64,000 bases of DNA. It comes from Orbilia blumenaviensis (lineage: Eukaryota; Ascomycota; Orbiliomycetes; Orbiliales; Orbiliaceae). The stretch covers positions 2,914,001 to 2,978,000 of the forward strand of contig JAVHNS010000004.1 in NCBI GenBank assembly GCA_036872755.1. The letters are read 5' to 3'. The notes under the pieces were generated by a model. That model was not told where the DNA came from, did not search any database, and saw nothing but the letters and a program-made list of their open reading frames with translations. Below are positions 1 through 11,063 of the stretch, in pieces. The position numbers and the translations under genes were made by a program. How positions within the stretch are numbered: position 1 is the first letter of the stretch; each line of letters starts with the position of its first letter.

Positions 1-397
1 GAGGTTGTGCCCAATGACTAAGCTCATATAGAAGAAGGGGAGGCTAGCAAGGTTTCTCGTTCCTGGCCTGATTGGGGATTGGGTCGATGTGTGCTGTGGA
101 TTTCGCGGGACCTGGTGTTTTGGCGGCGCCCGAAACCACTACAGAATTTATAAGTGCGAAGAACCCACACAGCAACCAGGTCTCCCTTTTGTTTCTACTA
201 CCCTTTTACTATTATCGCCGCGCTGTCCTATCAACCTGTATATAAACACAGACGGCTTCCCTCTTCTCCCTGTCGTCAATTGAATCCAATTATTTTACCA
301 TTCGATAAAATATATAGTATCTTATCGCATACACTGGGACAGTATTTCATCTTCGATTCGATTTACTGCAACGTCAACACAATTCGACCCACGTTTG
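1..397 (+). promoter_or_regulatory. 5' region of the ABC transporter gene with TATA box
   Basis: This stretch precedes the PDR transporter and holds no convincing gene. A TATATAAA box lies at 239-246, about 150 nt before the start codon, which is a plausible core promoter spacing for a filamentous fungus once a 5' UTR is allowed for. The remainder is AT-rich, with pyrimidine-rich patches at about 180-215 and 250-275. The short ORFs here do not resemble any protein I know. The window may begin inside the intergenic region of an upstream gene that is not visible. Confidence 0.5.
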
Positions 398-3300
398 ATG
401 GACTACCAAGACCCTGAAAAGCTGGGCAATATGGAGGTGAAGGACCCTGAGGCCTATCGGGAAGGCCGCTGGGGCGAAGAATCAGACGAATCATCTGTCA
501 ACATCCAACGTGCTGAGGCCGAATTCCAAGAGTATGTAGATAGTTTCATATTCCGTCCTTTCATAAATTATTTTATGTTGTCGATATCTTTTTGCCTTCC
601 GTCTCTTTAGTGCATCCGATAGGCTAAGGAAGTTGAAACTGACCCGGGCCGAAATTTAATATAGGATCCGACGAGAACTGAGTAATATCTCAGCCCACCC
701 CTCCACGCCTCATCTTGGCCTAAGTTTGACTCGTTCCAAGAGGCGTGTTCCTGATGAAGAGAAGGCACAGAAAGAAATCGATCCTTCAGAAACAGAAGGC
801 GAGCAAGAACATGATCATGATCATGAGACAATCGACCTCGAGGATTACCTCAGGCGGGCCAATGAGCAGGAAGAGGAATCGGGCATCCTGAGGAAGAAAG
901 TTGGTGTTTCGTTCCGTGATCTTTCTGTCTCTGGTACTGCTGGGTCGAAGATGTATGCGAGGACATTGAAGGATGAAATGATCGAACTTTTTGGGGGGAC
1001 CCTTTTCAACATGATCGTGGGTGTCTTGCCGCTTAAGAAGCCAGAATCCAAAGCTATCATTCAAGGCTTCAATGGTGTCGTCAAGCCCAAAGAGATGCTT
1101 CTCGTTCTTGGGAAGCCTGGTTCTGGCAGTTCGACCTTTCTTCGTGCCTTGACTAACCAGCGAAGACCATTCACATCTATTGGAGGAGATATCCACTACT
1201 CAGGTCTCCCATTCGAGCTGGCAAAGGGCAGGTATCGCGGTGAAATCCTCTTCAATGATGAAGGTATGTCGTCGCCACAAACGAGTAAACTTATGTATGC
1301 ACAAATCTAATTGTCTTTTTCCCAGATGACATCCATCTACCGACATTGACAGTCGAACAGACCCTTCGCTTTGCCCTCAAAATGAAGACCCCGAAGACCA
1401 GAATCCCGGGAACATCGAAAACATCGTTTGTTGAGTCTATGTTGAACCTGTATGCATCTATCTTTGGCATGAAGCATACTCTAAAAACTATCGTTGGAGG
1501 TCCATGGGTTAGAGGTGTTTCTGGTGGTGAACGTATGTAACCTCCCAGAATTTTGTTTTAGTGTTGCCCTGACAAAATTATAGGCAAGCGAGTTAGTATC
1601 ATGGAAGCACTGGCCAGCAGAGCGACTATTAACGCTTATGATAACTCGACAAGAGGTCTTGACTCTTCTACCGCTATCGACTATATTAAGTCTCTTCGCA
1701 TTATGACAACGCTCACCGAATCCACCACCATTGTCACTCTTTACCAGGCTGGTGAATCTATCTACCAGGAATTCGATAAAGTCTGCCTTATAGACTCTGG
1801 TAGGCAAATTTATTTTGGCCCTGCACAGGAGGCTCGCGCATACTTCGAGTCCCTTGGCTACGAGTCCCAACCCCGCAGCACTACTGCTGATTTTCTCACT
1901 TCTATTACAAATGTTACCGAGAGGAGGATTAGAAAGGACGCAGAGGGCAAGGTTCCTATCACACCTGAGGAGTTGGAGGCTGCATTCCGAGAATCGAGGT
2001 ACTTCAAACAAGTACAGGCCGAATTAGACGAGTACGACCGCGAGCTCCAAGAAGCCGAACCGGCAAAGGTCTTCGAACAAGCCGTGAAGAATGAGAAGAA
2101 CCGAGGCTCCGGGAAAAAGAGTCCCTTCGTCGTTTCTTTCCCAACCCAGGTTGCCAGTCTTACTCAAAGGGAGTTTCAACTCAAGTTCCAGGATTTGACT
2201 ACCCTCCGCAACTACATGGTCAACGCAATATTCTTAGCTCTGGTCCTTGGTGCTCTGTTCTTTGACATTCCTAAAGACTCTGCGGGGGCTTTCCTCACTG
2301 GTGGCGCATCTTTTTTCTCAGTTGTTCTCGTTGCTTGGCTGCAGTTCGGTGAGGGATTCCAGGTCCTGGCCATGAGGAACGTCGCCTCGAAGCAAGTTAA
2401 CTTCGCCTTCTACCGCCCAGCTGCTCTCCTCATTGCTCAGATGTTGGCAGATATTCCAGCCATGACTGGCGCTGTCATTATCTATAACATCGTTGTATAC
2501 TTCATGGTCAGCTTCAAATCGACCGCCGGGGCCTTCTTCACTCATCTATTGTTCTCCTGGATGACATCGTTCGTCATAACCACATTCTACCGAGCGGTTG
2601 CAGCTTGGAGCGGAGATATCAATACGTATGTTCAATATGGTATGGCTGGCCTCAATGTCTTCGCCTTTTTTGGTGGATACATGCAGAGCAGATTCAAGAT
2701 GAAGGGTTGGTACAGGTGGATCTCTTATATTTCACCTGTCGCCTATGCCCAAGAAGCGGTTCTCACAAACCAATATTCCGGGGGGTCTTTGATCTGCGCT
2801 CCTGGACAGATTATTCCTCAAGTGCCTGGTGCTTCCCCTGCTAACCAAGTTTGTGCCGTTCCTGGATCTATTCCTGGCGATTTGACTTTCGATCCATCTA
2901 CCTACGCTCGAGTTCAATTTGGCTTCACCAGCTCTCACATTTGGCGAAATTTCGGCATTTTAATCGGATTTTATGTCTTCTTCTTGTTTGTGGCAATTGC
3001 TGGTGTAGAGGTTCTCGCTAGAGCTGAAACCGGTGGTGGCCAGACTAAGCAGTACATTCGCAAATCCAAGTGGATGTTCTGGAAGAGTGACAAGGAGGAT
3101 AGCCTACCAACAACTAATACATCCAATATTGAATCCGGTCCCTTAACAAAGGTATCTACAAAGTCCAACCCATCCGTTTTTACATTCAAGAATGTCAATT
3201 ATACTGTCACCGATAAGCAACTGCTCCACAATGTCGAGGGGATTGTCAAACCAGGTGTCTTGCTTGCTCTTATGGGTGCATCTGGTGCTGGTAAGACGAC

Positions 3301-5140
3301 TCTTCTTGACAACCTGTCTCAGCGAAAGCGTATTGGTATTGTTCAAGGCGACTTGCGAATCGATGGGCGAGCCCTTCAGCCCGATTTTGGCCGTAACACT
3401 GGATATGTCGAACAAATGGATGTCCATGATGGTACTGCCACCGTTCGCGAGGCCATTACCTTCTCCGCTACTCTTCGTCAACCCAAATCTGTTCCACTAC
3501 AGGAAAAGCTCGCTTTCGTGGACAAGGTCATCACTCTCCTCGAATTGGACCCAATCGGCGATGTTCTGATCTCTGGATTGAACATTGAAGAAAAGAAGCG
3601 CGTGACCATTGCTGTTGAATTGGCTGCTCGACCCGATACTCTTTTGTTCCTTGACGAGCCAACAAGTGGCCTCGATTCAAATGGCGCCCTTTCGATAGTC
3701 AGATTTTTAAGAAAGCTTGCTCGCGAGTCTGGTCTCTGTATTGTCTGTACTATTCACCAACCGTCCTCTGTTCTCTTCTCAAACTTTGACGAGGTCCTGT
3801 TATTGGCTGCCGGTGGCCGCACCGTTTACTTCGGCGATATCGGCCAGGATGGTGCCACAGTTCTTGACTACTACTCCCGCAATGGTGCCAAACCCGCGGC
3901 GCAGGACGCCAACCCAGCTGAATATATCCTTGAAACTGTTCGCCCTGGAGGTTCTATCAATTGGTCCGATGTCTGGCAAGCCTCCCCGGAGAGAACTGCC
4001 CTCGTTAAACAAATCGATGGAACCAATGCTGAATTGGCCGCTTTACCCGCTCCGGATCGTGATGGTGTCCCACCGACCTATGCCATGCCCCTTTCTAGCC
4101 AAACCGTTGAACTTATGAAGAGGACTTGGCGCAATTACTGGCGTGATTCTTCGTACATATATTCCAAGGTTTTCACCAACCTGTCACTTGGTTTAATGGC
4201 AGGTATTCTGTTCTTCCAGGCCGGCAACAGCATTATTGAAATGCAGGCTCGAGGTTTCTCCACTTTCATAGCCATCATCATCGGTGCTACTCTTGTCACT
4301 TCCGTGCAACCTAAGTTCATGGAACTTAGGGCATACTACGAAGCACGGGAACGTAATAGCAAGATTTACTCCAGTCCCGCTTGGCTCACTGCTATGACAG
4401 TTGCTGAAATCCCGTATGCATTCTTCACAACGGTGTTCTTCTTCCTGCCGTACTATTACATGGTCGGATTCCCAACAGACTCTAACATTGCCGGGTACCA
4501 ATACTTCTTTTTGGTTATGTACGAGATTTTCAGTGCACATATCGGTATCGTCATTGCCGCGGTTTGTCCAAGCTTTGACATGACACTAATTGTCAACCCG
4601 TTATTCTTCGGCCTCACTTTCAGTTTCACTGGTATTCTCGTCCCATGGGGCCAGCTTGCCGGAGTCTTCCGAAACTTCCTGTACTACGCCAACCCAATCG
4701 CATATGCCGCTCGGGGTTTGATTGGAAATGTTGTTCATGGTGTCGATGTGAAGTGTTCGCCCCAGGAGCTTGTTACCTTCCAGCCACCCAGTGGGCAAAC
4801 TTGTGCTCAATACGCTGGCGATTGGCTGGCTAGCACCGTGGGCTACTTTGTCGACAACAATGCCACCTCGGATTGTCAGTACTGTCAGTTCAAGACTGGA
4901 GATGAGTACCTCACTACTGTCAATATCAAGTAAGTTTACCATTCTAATGATCCCCCCGACCCTTTTAACCCGATTTCTAACTTGTTGTCTCACAGATTTG
5001 AGGATCGATGGGTCTACTTCGGATATTTTGTTATTTTTATCTTTACAAATATTGCTTTGATCTTCACCGCCTACGCTGTCGTTCGTGACATTCGCTGGGG
5101 TAAGGTTTGGGTTAAGTACTTCGGCAAGAAGCAGGAGTAA
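398..5140 (+). CDS. PDR/CDR-type (ABCG full-size) multidrug ABC transporter
   Basis: Plasma-membrane ATP-driven efflux pump of the pleiotropic drug resistance class; members export azoles, plant or microbial toxins and lipids. Exons 398-531, 665-1263, 1326-1532, 1584-4929 and 4996-5140 join in frame to 1476 aa, the usual size. The order is the reversed (NBD-TMD)2 of ABCG proteins. NBD1: degenerate Walker A GKPGSGSST near residue 194 (the Lys position is Ser; relatives often have Cys), signature VSGGERKR near 309, and the PDR-specific YDNSTRGLD near 332. TMD1 spans about 525-790. NBD2: canonical Walker A GASGAGKTT near 877, degenerate signature NIEEKKRVTI, and Walker B LLFLDEPTSGLD near 1000. 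TMD2 is about 1170-1470, with a Cys-rich last extracellular loop. One catalytic and one degenerate site is normal for the family. Start: the first ATG (398) gives the usual N-terminus, and intron 1 restores the EFQEIRRELS block. The substrate cannot be read from sequence. Confidence 0.95.
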
Positions 5141-5854
5141 CTGTTCTGATTACTCGTTTCTTCACACAATACATTCTTTAATCGAATGTTTAATATCATT
5201 GGGCGGCGTTACTCTAGACCAGCGACTTTATTTTTTTGCTTCTAACACTCGCCCAGTCGTTTAATCATTGCTGGCGATTCCAAGCATTTTATTAATTTAT
5301 TGATTAAAGATCCCCTACGACCATACATAGAATTGTTTGTTTATGTTATTTTTATTTTGCTTCCATCTTTCATCCTATATATTCTATCCTACCATTGTAT
5401 TGATAATGCTGTAATGTTTCATATTGCAATGTTGAATACTTATCGGTCTTCTACTCTACGGACCTTTCCCACATATATTAGTGTAATATGTTAAACACTC
5501 GTGTGCTCTCTTTCGAAGGTAAAAAAAAATTGGGTTATTTGATTTTATAGAGGTATCTAGAGGGTCTATAACACGGCCCGCTTGTTTTATACTATTTGAA
5601 AAAGACTGGAGATAGTCACAGAAATTCAAAACATCTCAGAAAGAAAGAAAAGAAGAAGAAGAAGAAGAAAAGAAACAAACACTCGCAGAAGGGTATATGC
5701 GTTCCTCTCGCGGTCTCTCAAGACGTGGACAGGGAGAAGATAGAAAGGGGCCTAAAACAGCTAACAAACACGAATAACAACATCTAAAAGAAAACGAAAA
5801 AGAAAAGAAACAAGAAAAAAACAACTATTTTCTTAAAACTTTTGTCATGCTTCT
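5141..5854. other. Convergent 3' intergenic region
   Basis: This separates the stop codons of the ABC transporter and the hexosaminidase. It contains AT-rich 3' UTR-like sequence (5150-5510) and a purine-only tract of AAG/GAA repeats at about 5637-5675. I see no gene. It probably carries the 3' processing signals of both neighbours. Confidence 0.5.
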
Positions 5855-7844
5855 CTAGTATTGACAGTCGCCAGGATTCTGGAGACACCAACCCTGAGTT
5901 ACAAGACTGGCTTGGACTCCTCGAGCAACCATTCTCTCCCTCATTAACGCCAACCTGGGGGTGACGCTCAGTTGAGTTCGGTATTCCCCACTCTCTTCTC
6001 TGTTCCAGCTCCAGAGGACCTCTGCAGCAGCAGAGGCTCGTGGCCAAACCCTAGCGTCCAAGATTTGTCCATCAACCTGCTCAGACCACATGTGAACTTC
6101 ACCACCGAGAACCAAGTTCAACTTGTCCTTGGGGATTCCGGCAAGGGCGTCATAGTAGTAGATTGCCTTCCAATTTTTCATGGGCGAGCAGTAGTCTGTG
6201 AATGCAGGAGCGAGTTGGTCGAAGCTCTGCGGGGTGACATCGAGCCAGAATCCGAACCCGCAGTCCAAATACCAGTTCTTGTAGTTTCCAAAAATGACGC
6301 GGTGGCCCTTATCGACGACCTTCTTGACGGACTCGTTATCGATCCATGCCTGGATGATAACACGGCGATCAAGAGTAAGTGGGAATTCCAACAACATTTC
6401 TTCCCAAGCGATTGGAGTAAAACCCGCATCGAAGATTTCCTTGTGAATCTTGTTGACGAACCGGTTGAGTTTTGGAATGACGACGTCGGAAGAGTTCGAT
6501 CCGACTGTCTCGTCGAATTCCGCGGATTTGGTGTTATACTCGTCACCGCCGGCGTGGAAGTAGCCCGCTCCAGAGGATTTGAGGCGAGGTAGAAGATCTG
6601 CGTATAAGTCTTCGACAAATTTGTCAACGGCACGAGAATCAAGCTTGAGCTGGCCGCATGGCGGTTGAGCGCAGTATCCAACCCATGGCTGGCGATTGAA
6701 GTTTGCAACGAGTTCTGGACGACTGTATGCGATTGATGCAGTGTGGCCGGGCATGTCGATTTCCATGATAACCTTGATACCGTGGAGGGAGGCATAGGAA
6801 TAGATATCAGCGATATCACGGACGGAGTAGATCTGGTCCTTTGTGTAAGCGCCCTTTGCGGCAAGATCCGGCATTGACTTGATTTCCAAGGGCCAGGACT
6901 GGGACTCGGTTATGTGGATGTGTAGAACATTCATTTTGTTCCAGGCGAGAACTTCAATTAGGGATTTAATGTTCTTGACCGGATAGAATGAACGAGCGAC
7001 ATCGAGATTTAGACCACGGTGAGGGAAGCGTGGAGAGTCCTTGATCGATACCGGGAGGTATGGAGTGTAGACATTCTTCTTTGAGTCGTCGGTGTAAAAC
7101 AACTGGCTGAGAGAAGTAAGGCCGTGCAGGACACCAGTGGAGGTTTTGCCGATAATCTCGACTTTCGCTTCACGGTCACTGGTCTTGATGATCGTGAGGG
7201 TGTATGATTCATCAATCGGCTCATCCTTGGAATTGTCCGGCTCAGTGTCGGTTTGAGTGACTGAGATCGTCTTGATTTTAATAGCAGTCTTCCTATTGTA
7301 ACGTGGCTCCCAATCCGAACCCTTCTTGTTGAACATCCATGGGACGAGCTTATCATTGTAGAGATAAGCTTTAGTGCGGTCGATCGCGGCATCAATGCGG
7401 GTTTCAGCAAGTCCCTTTTTCGAAGTTCTGCGGCGAGTGATCTTCGAGCTTAAGGTATCACGGGTATACTTGTAGGTCGGAGACTATTAATACTTAGGTG
7501 GTTAGGCTTTTCTTCTTTGTACTTTGATTTTTTGCCAATTATGGCTATATATAGCGCTAGCGCTATGCATGGAAGCTAGTGGTCGCCTCGATAGATATCT
7601 GGAGGATCTGAAAGATCACCATTCTTTTTCTACCGATCATTTTCTATTTCCATTTTCACCTTCATTGGGAATACGTAATACTTACATTACCAGCTGGTCC
7701 ATATTGGACATTGAACTTAACCCTGCCGTCGAGCCAGGCAACTTCAGTACCTAAGCTTTGTTCCTTAGGTAGAGGCCAGACACTGGCAGTGACAGCAGGT
7801 GTAAGAGCTGCAGTAGCTAGAATTAAAATATTCAATCGGACCAT
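5855..7844 (-). CDS. Secreted beta-N-acetylhexosaminidase (GH20)
   Basis: Releases terminal GlcNAc from chitooligosaccharides by substrate-assisted catalysis, completing chitin breakdown after endochitinases; it probably acts in wall turnover or on foreign chitin. Two exons (7844-7686 and 7483-5855) give 595 aa, usual for fungal GH20 enzymes. Residues 1-20 are a clear signal peptide (MVRLNILILATAALTPAVTA). The GH20b-like N-terminal domain is followed by the TIM barrel, starting at RGLNLDVARSFYPV. The catalytic Asp-Glu pair is in HAGGDEYN (His363, Asp367, Glu368). Substrate-stacking Trp residues are present late in the barrel (for example near WLDVTPQSF and WSEQVDGQI). The start is fixed by the signal peptide; exon 1 ends in phase 0 at a GTAAGT donor. 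No truncation is seen. It converges on the ABC transporter and has no functional link to its neighbours. Confidence 0.95.
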
Positions 7845-8771
7845 TTTGACTTGGTCGTATATTACAATTGATGCCGATTGAAAGCTTGATCCTGATCAGC
7901 TGAAAGGATACGGTCAATGATGGAGAAAACGAGGAAGGATTAGTTTTATTTAAAAACTAGATATGCTCCGGTGAGGATATATGAATGTCTTTATCTGCTG
8001 GCAGTATGTCTTTTTTCGTATGAAATATCGAAACTGGAATGTGGTTGGTATGGAATGGTGAAGGGGAGAGGCAGGAGAAAGCCCGGAAGGCTGGCGGGTT
8101 CTGGGGTTTTATACTGTTCCGCCGACGATCTGGAAAATAAAGGATCGCTGGGAGTAGTCTTGAGAGAGAGAGAAAATAGACTGTCGATACTAACTTTGGG
8201 GGAGAGAGCTGCTTGAAAAAAATCAAAAGATGTTCAAGAAGAAGGTGCCGAGCTTGAAGTTTGGAAACTTTATAACGGCGGCCACGTTGGGAATCAATTA
8301 CTTTTGATCGTCGTGGAAAAAAGTGAGTTGACTGCGTGGCATTCCGTTTTGGGAACCCAGATGAAGCACACTGCGCAGCAGCCGGCTCGATTCGATTCTG
8401 ATAGGACAATGGTCCGACAAGAGCTTAAGAGGAAAGAAAGAGAAAAAAAGCCTAGAAGTTACTTGGTGAAGCAAGGGTATATATATATACGGCCAGCTCA
8501 GTAATCGAGTGATCTAGCACCGATTAACCGCGAACTGTGATAGTGGCGGATCTGGTAAGGATATCTTTCCGGGAGCTTGGAAAGGCGAGAATCCACGGCT
8601 TTATATAACAGCTCCCCTTGAAAATTCCATTTCTCAGATTAAATTGTCGATCTCGCTGGAACTCGGCGCTCAGGAACTGCAACCTTTCCTCTCCTCTGTA
8701 CCTTGCTTGCTTCGTCCAATGCGAAAGGATCACCGTTCAACAGAACATCAGTTCGCAGTAGACGATAAGTT

Positions 8772-8805
<34 letters not shown>

Positions 8806-10938
8806 CCCCTGCCGGTCGGCGCACGCAGTACCTTGCGCCTACGTTACCCAAGAATCCCCCGCAGTTCGCGCAATTGACCTATTTGAGACAAGTATACTCG
8901 TTGGTACAAAATCATGAGAAACATAGACATCACAAGAAAGAAAGAAACAAAAAAAGAGACTCCTGGCCAGGGTTTCAGGAACCCAATTCGACATGACGGC
9001 CGTGAAAGAAACAGCCAAAAAGAAAAAACATTTTCTCTTCTGTGGAGCCTGACGGACAATTGTACAGGCGCGAGTGGTTTAGTTGCACAGGCTACCAACT
9101 TCCTACCGTTAACGATATGTGACCGTGTCCTTGCATTGATTGGACTGATAATGGGGTTCCGTTGTCCACTGGAAGCTGTGGTGCTTGTGATCCGCCTTCT
9201 CGCAATAAAGCAACCCCTGCATTTACAAGGCAATGCATGCGATTCGCATGTCGTTCGGGAGAACTGCTCGCCTCTTCCCCTCACGCCCCTCCGCCTGCCT
9301 TGAGGCTAGTTCATACACCCCACAGGGTTTCTCTGAAAGGGTACCATTGCTTGTGTATGTGCAAACTGGTATGAAGAACGAAGGAGGAAACCGTTTCATC
9401 CACCTTGCTGCCCCAAAGGAATGAACAAAAAAATGACAAACCCCAGTTCTCTCTTACGCAGTAAACCTATCGATGCTCCAAAGAAAAATCCGGGGTTATG
9501 TAAAAGTTTTGTAGAACCTTCATTTCGCATGATTCGACTATCTGGGGTGGAAGCAGGCTGGCCGGTGGTGAGAGGTAACTAGCCGCTTGGTAGTTGGTAG
9601 GGCAGAGTTACCACCAGGTCTCGATAGTCGACTCGGAACCCTGCAAGCCTGCCTGTGCAACGGTTGCTAGCTTCAAACGTCTCTATAACTCTCTGCACCT
9701 ACATCAAATCTTCTAGCCGTGGTTCTTTCCGACCAATCTATATCGCTTGCGACCGCACCCCAGTCTCAAAAGAAACCAGATTTGGTTCAAGTATGTATCT
9801 ACGAGATCCAACCGGGTTCGAAGCGCTTTTGTTGATCCAGATCCCTAAATCCCAACCCAACCCACCATACCTTTACGCATAGGTATGCTAGATATCAAAC
9901 ACGGTTCGAATTCGATAGGCCCAAGCCCTTGCACGCTGAATTGGTATTTCCCCGAACCTTTTAATAATGATGATTATTATTATTACTGTCTTCAAAGCTA
10001 GCAGGTGGGCTCCAGGGTATTATCTACCTAGACTTCTAGGAGCGTGCTTCGAATTCACATTAGAGGGATTTAATATGATCATAAAAACTTCGGACTATCC
10101 AGACTCCGACGTAAATAGATTGATAATTTATACCCAGTCTTATGAATACTGACGTAAACCAACTTCAACAAAATGATATATATGGCTATGTAGGTATCTA
10201 CAACAAGAAAACGAACCCTGGTGTTGGAGTAGTACCCGACACAACCAGGGTTCACCAGACCAGGTACATTGCAACTCTGTTTCCACGACGCGACGAGGGT
10301 TCTCCACCACCATTCGATCCGATCCAGCCAACTATAGGCGCCGGCACCTTCAGTTATTGCAAATTCAATATAAATACCTTGTATTACACGTTGGTATCAG
10401 TTTACGGGTAGCTAACTACCTAGGTAGGTAGGTAGGTACCTACTTAAGCACTTAGATATTTGGCGTTGAAATATAATTATAACGAAAGAATGGGTGTCAG
10501 CCTCTAGATCTACGCAGCACAAAAGAAAAAGAAATCGAGGAAGGAAAGAACTAATTAAGAATTAAAGATAACCTGCAGCTTATTTTACACGACATTGATT
10601 ACCTTGGGGTCTGTCGAATGTGTAACTCGAACTGAAATTAAAATTGCTCATACGATTATATATAGATGTATATATGTCTACACCTTTTCAACTCTCTAGA
10701 GCCGACTAAATCCTAGCACCCATCTGATCTAATGTTGTAATTACCTAATATATGGGATCTGAGAAGGGAGAGCGATAACTTTAGGTATATTTTAAGGAGC
10801 GAGGCTGATATTAGCTGTACAAAACCACTAGCACTATGACGTAGCTGCCTCAAAAGCGTTAACCATTCATTGCGTATATTTAGCTCCAGAGCTGATTGAT
10901 CTATATTTTACTTCCATGGGTTTGTTGTCATAAAACAA
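7845..10938. other. Gene-poor region upstream of the hexosaminidase
   Basis: The first several hundred bases are the promoter and 5' leader side of the hexosaminidase. Beyond that I see no credible gene. The longest ORFs (about 150 codons at 7957-8409 minus and 146 codons at 8844-9284 minus) have basic, low-complexity or random-looking products with no family resemblance. A 32-nt T homopolymer sits at 8774-8805. Short TA runs occur at 8479-8489, and a CCTAGGTAGG-type palindromic cluster occurs at 10415-10442. Confidence 0.5.
8774..8805 (+). repeat. Poly(T) tract, 32 nt
   Basis: Uninterrupted T homopolymer read directly from the sequence, immediately followed by CCCC. It could be a mononucleotide microsatellite or the poly(A) tail relic of an inserted retrotranscript on the minus strand. 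No coding remnant is recognisable next to it. Confidence 0.9.
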
Positions 10939-11046
10939 CCCTCGATGGTGTAGTTGGTATCACAACAGGCTGTAATAGTCTTCAGAAGCCCAAACTTCTG
11001 AGTAATCGTAACCTGCAGGTCACCAGTTCGAATCTGGTTCGAGGGA
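10939..11046 (+). tRNA. tRNA-Tyr (GTA), intron-containing
   Basis: Full cloverleaf. The acceptor arm CCCTCGA pairs with TCGAGGG and carries discriminator A; the first pair is C1-G72, the eukaryotic tRNA-Tyr identity pair. The D arm is GTG-(TAGTTGGTAT)-CAC. The anticodon stem ACAGG/CCTGC has four pairs plus a terminal A-C mismatch, with loop CTGTAA+A giving anticodon GTA. The variable loop is AGGTC and the T arm is ACCAG-TTCGAAT-CTGGT. A 35-nt intron (10976-11010) sits one base after the anticodon, the canonical position, and contains the hairpin CAGAAG-CCCAAA-CTTCTG. A T7 run 11 nt downstream serves as Pol III terminator. It is isolated within a gene-poor stretch. Confidence 0.9.
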
Positions 11047-11056
11047 TTGGTTTATC

Positions 11057-11063
11057 TTTTTTT
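11057..11063 (+). terminator. Pol III terminator of tRNA-Tyr
   Basis: Run of seven T on the sense strand shortly after the tRNA discriminator base, with a second T run just behind it. This is the standard RNA polymerase III stop signal. Confidence 0.8.

Noticed and set aside
7957..8409. 150-codon minus-strand ORF upstream of the hexosaminidase
   Set aside because: Basic, random-looking product without family resemblance, lying in the promoter/leader of the hexosaminidase.
8844..9284. 146-codon minus-strand ORF, with an overlapping plus-strand ORF of 129 codons
   Set aside because: No recognisable domain, adjacent to a 32-nt T run, and both strands are equally open, so coding potential is not supported.
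9905..9930. B-box-like GGTTCGAATTC
   Set aside because: The putative T stem does not pair and there is no A box, anticodon arm or acceptor stem.
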